From Aselliscus stoliczkanus (taxonomy: Eukaryota > Chordata > Mammalia > Chiroptera > Hipposideridae), in assembly GCA_033961575.1 (NCBI GenBank), contig CM066730.1, positions 121,795,523 through 121,859,522 on the forward strand: a stretch of 64,000 bases of DNA, read 5' to 3'. A program made the translations under genes and the position numbers. Of this stretch, positions 59,565 to 64,000 are shown piece after piece; position 1 is the stretch's first letter, and each line of letters begins with the position of its first letter. Under the pieces are notes generated by a model. The model was not told the DNA's origin. It did no database searches and worked only from the letters and a program-made list of their open reading frames with translations.

Positions 59565-59770
59565 GAGAAGACGAAGAAGAAGAAGAAGAAGAAGAAGAAG
59601 AAGAAGAAGAAGAAGAAGAAGAAGAAGAAGAAGAATAGGAGGAGGAGGACAAGGAGGAGAAAGAGGAGGAGGAGGAGGAAGAGGAGAAGGAGGAGGAGGA
59701 GGAGGAGGAGGAGGAGAAAGAGAAGGAGGGAAGCAGAGGACCAGGAGAAGGACGGGGAGGAAGGGGAGAA
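59565..59770. repeat. (GAA)n-(GGA)n polypurine tract
   Basis: About 20 GAA units (59573-59634), then some 130 bp of GGA/GAA/AGG units, almost entirely purine. The Lys/Arg, Leu/Phe and Ser open frames over it (59495-59822) are artefacts. Confidence 0.97.
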
Positions 59771-59829
59771 GCCACTTGAGGATATCAGCAGGGAAAGCAC
59801 AGTGTCTCTTGGCATATTCTGATCTGGTT

Positions 59830-61200
59830 AAAGGGAGAAGGGCTAAGCAATGTATAATTATGTAGATGTAAGAAATTTATTTCCAAGATACTCTGCATAT
59901 AACACATAACTACCATTAGGTAAAAGCCACAGTCCCTTTCTCCTTCCTTCCCTCTCTTGTATCACCTCTTAGTTTCTCTTTTATTTTTCTTTCTGTTCCT
60001 TCCACATCTCCATCTCTTATCAAATGCAACCTATTCACCTGAAGCACAATATCATGCTGACTTAAGTCTTTCTGCTTGTTTATCTTTCAGAAAAAATCCA
60101 CACTCTACAGTTGAAAACCCAAATTACAGTGAGAAATATATAAGGCATTAGTGATTCAGATTTTGATCACCAATACAAAGTAGTGGACTTTTTTTCTCTC
60201 TAAAGTGAAATGTTTATTTTGTAGATAGATTGATAGAATAACTGATAGCAATGAAGACATTTTACAAATAAATTTGGTTCTAAAATTTTGTAGGTAACAT
60301 GGGAAACACTTTTTTCTTGTTAAAATATTTGTAGTATTTTAGGAACATAAAAAGTTTATTTTTAATTACTGCATTTTAGATTTGGAAGAAGATTAAAGAA
60401 CATGATATATCCAATGTTGGGAACCTAACATTTTTAAATATGCTCTCAGGATTATAACACTATGTATCTATTATTTTCTTAAAAATATTTCTGGTACATT
60501 TTTAATTATATTAAAAGATTTTAGTACTGTAGGAGGTTTATGAACTATTCTTGAAATAACTTTATAGCTGTTCCTTTTTATTAAATATTTGAATCTATTA
60601 TTATTTGTAAGTATCAATTCAGTTATCCAAATGTTATCTGTTCACATGGCTAAAATTGCTACTTTTATTTACCTGAAATTGTATTTCAAATTTATTTTAT
60701 GCTTCATATTTTCCCAAACTATTTCACCATTTATGTAGAGACCACAACTGAAAGTCATTCAGTGCTGTTTCCTATGAGAGAAGATAAGTAGAAGGAATAG
60801 TTGCCACCCAATCCATTTGAAACTTCCTTATAATATTGGGAAGAAATTCAAATTGCATAAAAATTTGTCTCTTGACATATTACAGCTAAAGTTCATCAAC
60901 TTATACCTTTAGTTTGCAAACATTGAGGGAAAGTGTCATAAATATCCAGTTGCCTGAATAAATTAAGACCAAAAATACTTGAAGAAAGATGATTTGATAA
61001 TACTCCTTTTGGGAAGATGTTCTCACCAACTTACATGCAACAATAAATTTATATAATTTAAACTAATTTTGAAAATGTTTGGCAAAGGGCTGCATTCTCT
61101 TCAGCTCAGTTTCTTCTCTAAATGGATTTACATTTTTCATGGAAAACGTGCTGCTGGGTTTTCTTTTACTCCTTTTAAAGGTTTTAATCCTTATGCGGAA
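59830..61200. other. Unassigned AT-rich DNA
   Basis: No repeat or gene recognised. Confidence 0.4.
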
Positions 61201-61204
61201 TCAG

Positions 61205-61690
61205 ACTGTTTTGTAGGTATTGTTAGTGAACTTGTTCAGAATGAGCCTCCCTAAAATGTGCCACTTTGGCACATGGACTATTTGAGCTGAAGGCACTCAA
61301 GACCCAGCAGGTTCTAGAAAAACTTTTACCTAACCCTGAATTGCCTAAAAAAATTCAGATAATGGGCCTGGTCCAGAAAGAGAACTATTACAAGAAATAG
61401 CTTTTATCTGAAAGACCTACCTGTATGGCAGGACAAACATCTAATTACCAAATGTCTGCTCTTCTTATCTTACTGTGAATGACACTCTCCCCTTTGATGC
61501 CCAGGCCTTATCTCATTACTTAGTTTAGGATGACATATAAGACTCAACTGCCATACTTGTCCTGGGTTCTCATTGTCTTTGTGGGGTACCCATACATATA
61601 TAATTAAATTTGTTTTTCTCCTGTTAATCTGTCATATATCAATTTGATTATTGGACCAGCCAAGGAACCTAGAAGAGTAGAGAAAAAAAA
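61205..61690 (+). mobile_element. LTR (solo), copy 2
   Basis: Starts about 'gttcagaatgagcctcccta', shares the U3-like body with 50780-51100, and continues into R/U5-like text: 'gggttctcattgtctttgtg', 'tttttctcctgttaatctgt' and 'ggaccagccaaggaacctag'. This ending resembles mammalian endogenous retrovirus LTRs. No internal retroviral genes flank it, so it is probably a solo LTR. Confidence 0.65.
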
Positions 61691-62445
61691 AATGTTCTTC
61701 CCTACATCAGACAAAAACTATGAATATTAAGCCATTATTTTTACATTAGCAAGTTTTCCCAAGGTAGATTGTATCATTTTAAGACATTTTATTTTGTGTG
61801 GTGCTTCCTTTTTGTCTAATCACCTCTAAAATTATGAATTCTACAAGAATAATACATGCTGAATAACAAAACAGCTTGAAATATTCATAACTAAGAAAGC
61901 AACTGTTAAATGTTCATAAACAAAGTTGTTTGGAGACTCCTTTATTAATTTTTAATTTATTTTCAGTCAATTCCTTATTACCTCCAGATTCCTGTAGGGG
62001 ATTCTGTTAATTAGTCATGTGTAAAATATTCATTAAAACCAGCTTCCTATTTTCTTCTTTTACTGCAAATTTACATTTCTAATCTTAAACCAAAATAAAT
62101 GCCATTGGGTAGAAGAGCCATATTAATTTTGATCAGCCATTTAAAATAGAAGTTCATACAACAAAATATATGGTAATATAAAGTAGGCTAATATTGAGGC
62201 ATTATATCAGTGGACCCTAATATTGAAATAGCAGATGTTTATCAATTTCATGCTTGAAAACACTCAGAACTACTTTAAAATACAGTATTTTTGAAATCAT
62301 GTAAAGTAATCTAAAATGAAGTAATACTCATTTTATACCTTTATACCTTTGCATATTAGGAGCAGTTCAGAAACAGAATTATTTAACTTAGTTAATGATT
62401 CAAAGTTAGCAAACAGTGACAAAGTGATGTTAAATTTAAATTAAA
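61691..62445. other. Unassigned AT-rich DNA
   Basis: Nothing recognised. Confidence 0.4.
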
Positions 62446-62467
62446 TAACTTGGGTTGCACAAGTTTT

Positions 62468-62933
62468 TTTGTTTTTTGTTTTAAAGATTTTACTGGGGAC
62501 TTGGGGGAGGGAAACAGCATTGGAGAACCAGGGAAGGGGAACAGTCAAGTTGCTGTCCTTTTGTTCTTCAGTCTAGTTGTGGAGGACATTGCTTCACTGG
62601 CCTATGTTGGTATCATCATTGCACTCTTCTCGGGTGAGGCAGATGGGTCGCCAGCCTCTGGACGGCCACTCACAGCTGCTCTTGGCAGCTCACACCGGCT
62701 GCCTGCCGCTCACACTGGCTGCCAGCCACTCACTGTAGCCTATGGCAGCCCACTGCAGCAGGAGCTGCAGCTATACTATCCAGGGGACCCACAGCAGCCC
62801 AGCTCCAGATGGAGCTGCTGTTCACCATCTTAGCTATAGAGGACGTAGTGTCACTGGCTTTCATATGTGGGATCTGAACCGAGGCCCCTGGCATCCCAAG
62901 CGAGCTCTTAACCAATGCGCCACTTGGCCAGCC
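62468..62933 (-). mobile_element. Long composite SINE (family C), complete copy
   Basis: 466 bp with TSD GGGTTGCACAAGTTTT / GGGTTGCACAGGTTTT (62452-62467, 62935-62950). Same order as 48266-48703 but longer; part of the excess is an extra GCTCACACYGGCTGCC unit in the middle. The tail signal reads AGTAAA instead of AATAAA. The tail motif complement CTTCAGTCTAGTTGTGG is at 62566-62582. The 127-codon frame at 62450-62833 is not a gene. Confidence 0.92.
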
Positions 62934-62950
62934 TGGGTTGCACAGGTTTT

Positions 62951-63860
62951 GATAGACCAATAAACTTCACATTTTACTTTTCTATTTTTTTTTCAGTTGG
63001 CATTTATTACTTTTAAAGCATTTCAATAGTCTGTCTTTACTGTTGTTTTGATTCCATACTACAAATAGCAAAGTAGTGTAGAACATGAGACATTCACATG
63101 TCAACATTATTAATGTAGTTACTGAGTTTTCCTTATAAAGATATATCAGTAAAACATTGATACAAATGTTCTTAAAAGTAATAGATGCTGGCTTGGTGAG
63201 AAATAAAGCTTCCAATAACAGGTATTGCATTGGAAGGGTGAAATCCTTGGTCTGGTTGAAAATTCTTTTGTTTTGGGGTACACCTTACACTGAAACACTC
63301 CAGATAGTCTGTATATGCTGCATCTCTTCTGAAAGTCTATGTCCAAATTCTAAATCTCCAGTCAAGTAATTAAAATATGCAAAATGTAACTCCATCTGAA
63401 AATGCTGTAAAATGAAATAATATTATTTATTGGAAAATATAAACAGATACTTTCTGAGAAGGAATAGGAAACTATACTCAAATGAATAGATTGTTTTATT
63501 TGTTTGCTTTTGGAGGACAGTAAATTTGCTAGCTTATTAAAGTCATGGTTAGTGGGAATATATTTGTACCTTAGAAACATTTATCAACATTAACCAAAGG
63601 TCTCTCAGAGTTTTAACTTTGTGTTCTGACACTGCACCATAATAGAGGCAATGATGTAGATAGCACAATTTATTGGTTATTTTTAAGGTAAAATATTGAT
63701 TCAATAACAAAACTACTGATCAGAATGTTTAGGATGTATAGACCAACATTTAAAAGATTATTTCTTAATTGATCAGAAAGTTTAACAGAAGCCTGAATTT
63801 TTGGAAGTCGTAACATCAATATTAAAACATGTCTCTAAGTAATAGACAAAATTATATACT
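62951..63860. other. Unassigned AT-rich DNA
   Basis: No recognised element. Confidence 0.4.
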
Positions 63861-63863
63861 AAA

Positions 63864-64000
63864 GGGCTGGCCGAGTGGCGCACTGGTTAAGAGCTGGTTT
63901 TGGGATGCCAGCGGCCCGGTTCAGATCCCACATATGAGGGCCAGTGACACTGCCCTCTACAGCTAACAACAGCTCCACCTGGAGCTGGGCTGTGTGAGCC
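63864..64000 (+). mobile_element. Long composite SINE (family C), cut by window edge
   Basis: GGGCTGGCCGAGTGGCGCAC head, C-type anticodon-arm region (GAGCTGGTTTTGGGATGCCA), GCCCTCTACAGCTAACAACA and 'ctccacctggagctgggctg', then the window ends. The continuation past GCCCTC separates it from family A. Confidence 0.9.

Noticed and set aside
59495..59822. Open frames with long Lys/Arg, Ser or Leu/Phe runs
   Set aside because: Translation of the GAA/GGA tract; no domain.

Overview
This 64 kb window is AT-rich vertebrate nuclear DNA that looks like a mammalian intergenic or intronic stretch. I recognise no intact protein-coding gene, rRNA, tRNA gene, CRISPR array or bacterial-type operon. Nearly everything I can name is a transposable element or simple repeat: LINE-1 and L2-like LINEs, MIR, ERVL-MaLR LTRs, hAT (MER5-like) elements, two distinct mariner families, and an unusually rich set of tRNA-derived SINEs. 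The host is most likely a bat. One SINE (17148-17315) and the tail of a long SINE family resemble, from memory, the AATAAA-bearing SINEs of horseshoe and leaf-nosed bats, and young mariner copies fit a bat. This is inference, not a database match.

SINE groups. Family A (about 105-120 bp including tail, 12 copies) is a tRNA-like head with good A and B boxes, a short 3' segment ending GCCCTC, and an A-rich tail. Most copies have clear target-site duplications (TSDs). Family C (438 and 466 bp for the two complete copies, four copies in all) starts with the same head but continues through a GC-rich middle into a tail with CCACAACTAGAYTGAAG and AATAAAATC. Family D (17148-17315) shares that tail motif but has another head. 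Family B (5725-5898, 20180-20333) has a related but different head and body.

Layout. 1-8 kb: partial C SINE, L2-like and antisense L1 pieces, AT and TG microsatellites, one B and one A SINE. 8.5-17.5 kb: three copies of one old medium-reiterated repeat, a near-complete MaLR element (12230-14340), and a nested D SINE. 17.5-24 kb: weakly open, unclassified DNA, a B-A SINE pair enclosed by a single TSD, the first mariner MITE, opposed L1 fragments. 24-30 kb: a hAT element, MIR, A SINEs in both orientations. 30-35 kb: a possible broken processed gene copy and one exon-like segment. 35-42 kb: sparse, with a 190 bp (AG)n tract. 42-51 kb: dense transposon cluster (A SINEs, an internally deleted mariner with transposase remnants, a twin-primed L1, second MITE, MER5-like element split by a C SINE, an LTR). 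51-57 kb: mostly unassigned AT-rich DNA. 57-60 kb: two tail-to-tail L1 copies and a GAA/GGA tract. 60-64 kb: a second LTR copy and two more C SINEs.

No gene network can be described. The value of the window lies in its repeats: how the SINE families were assembled, two mariner families, and a few exon-like or pseudogene-like segments that need comparative data. Names of old repeats are my recognition of consensus motifs without alignment, and their edges are approximate.
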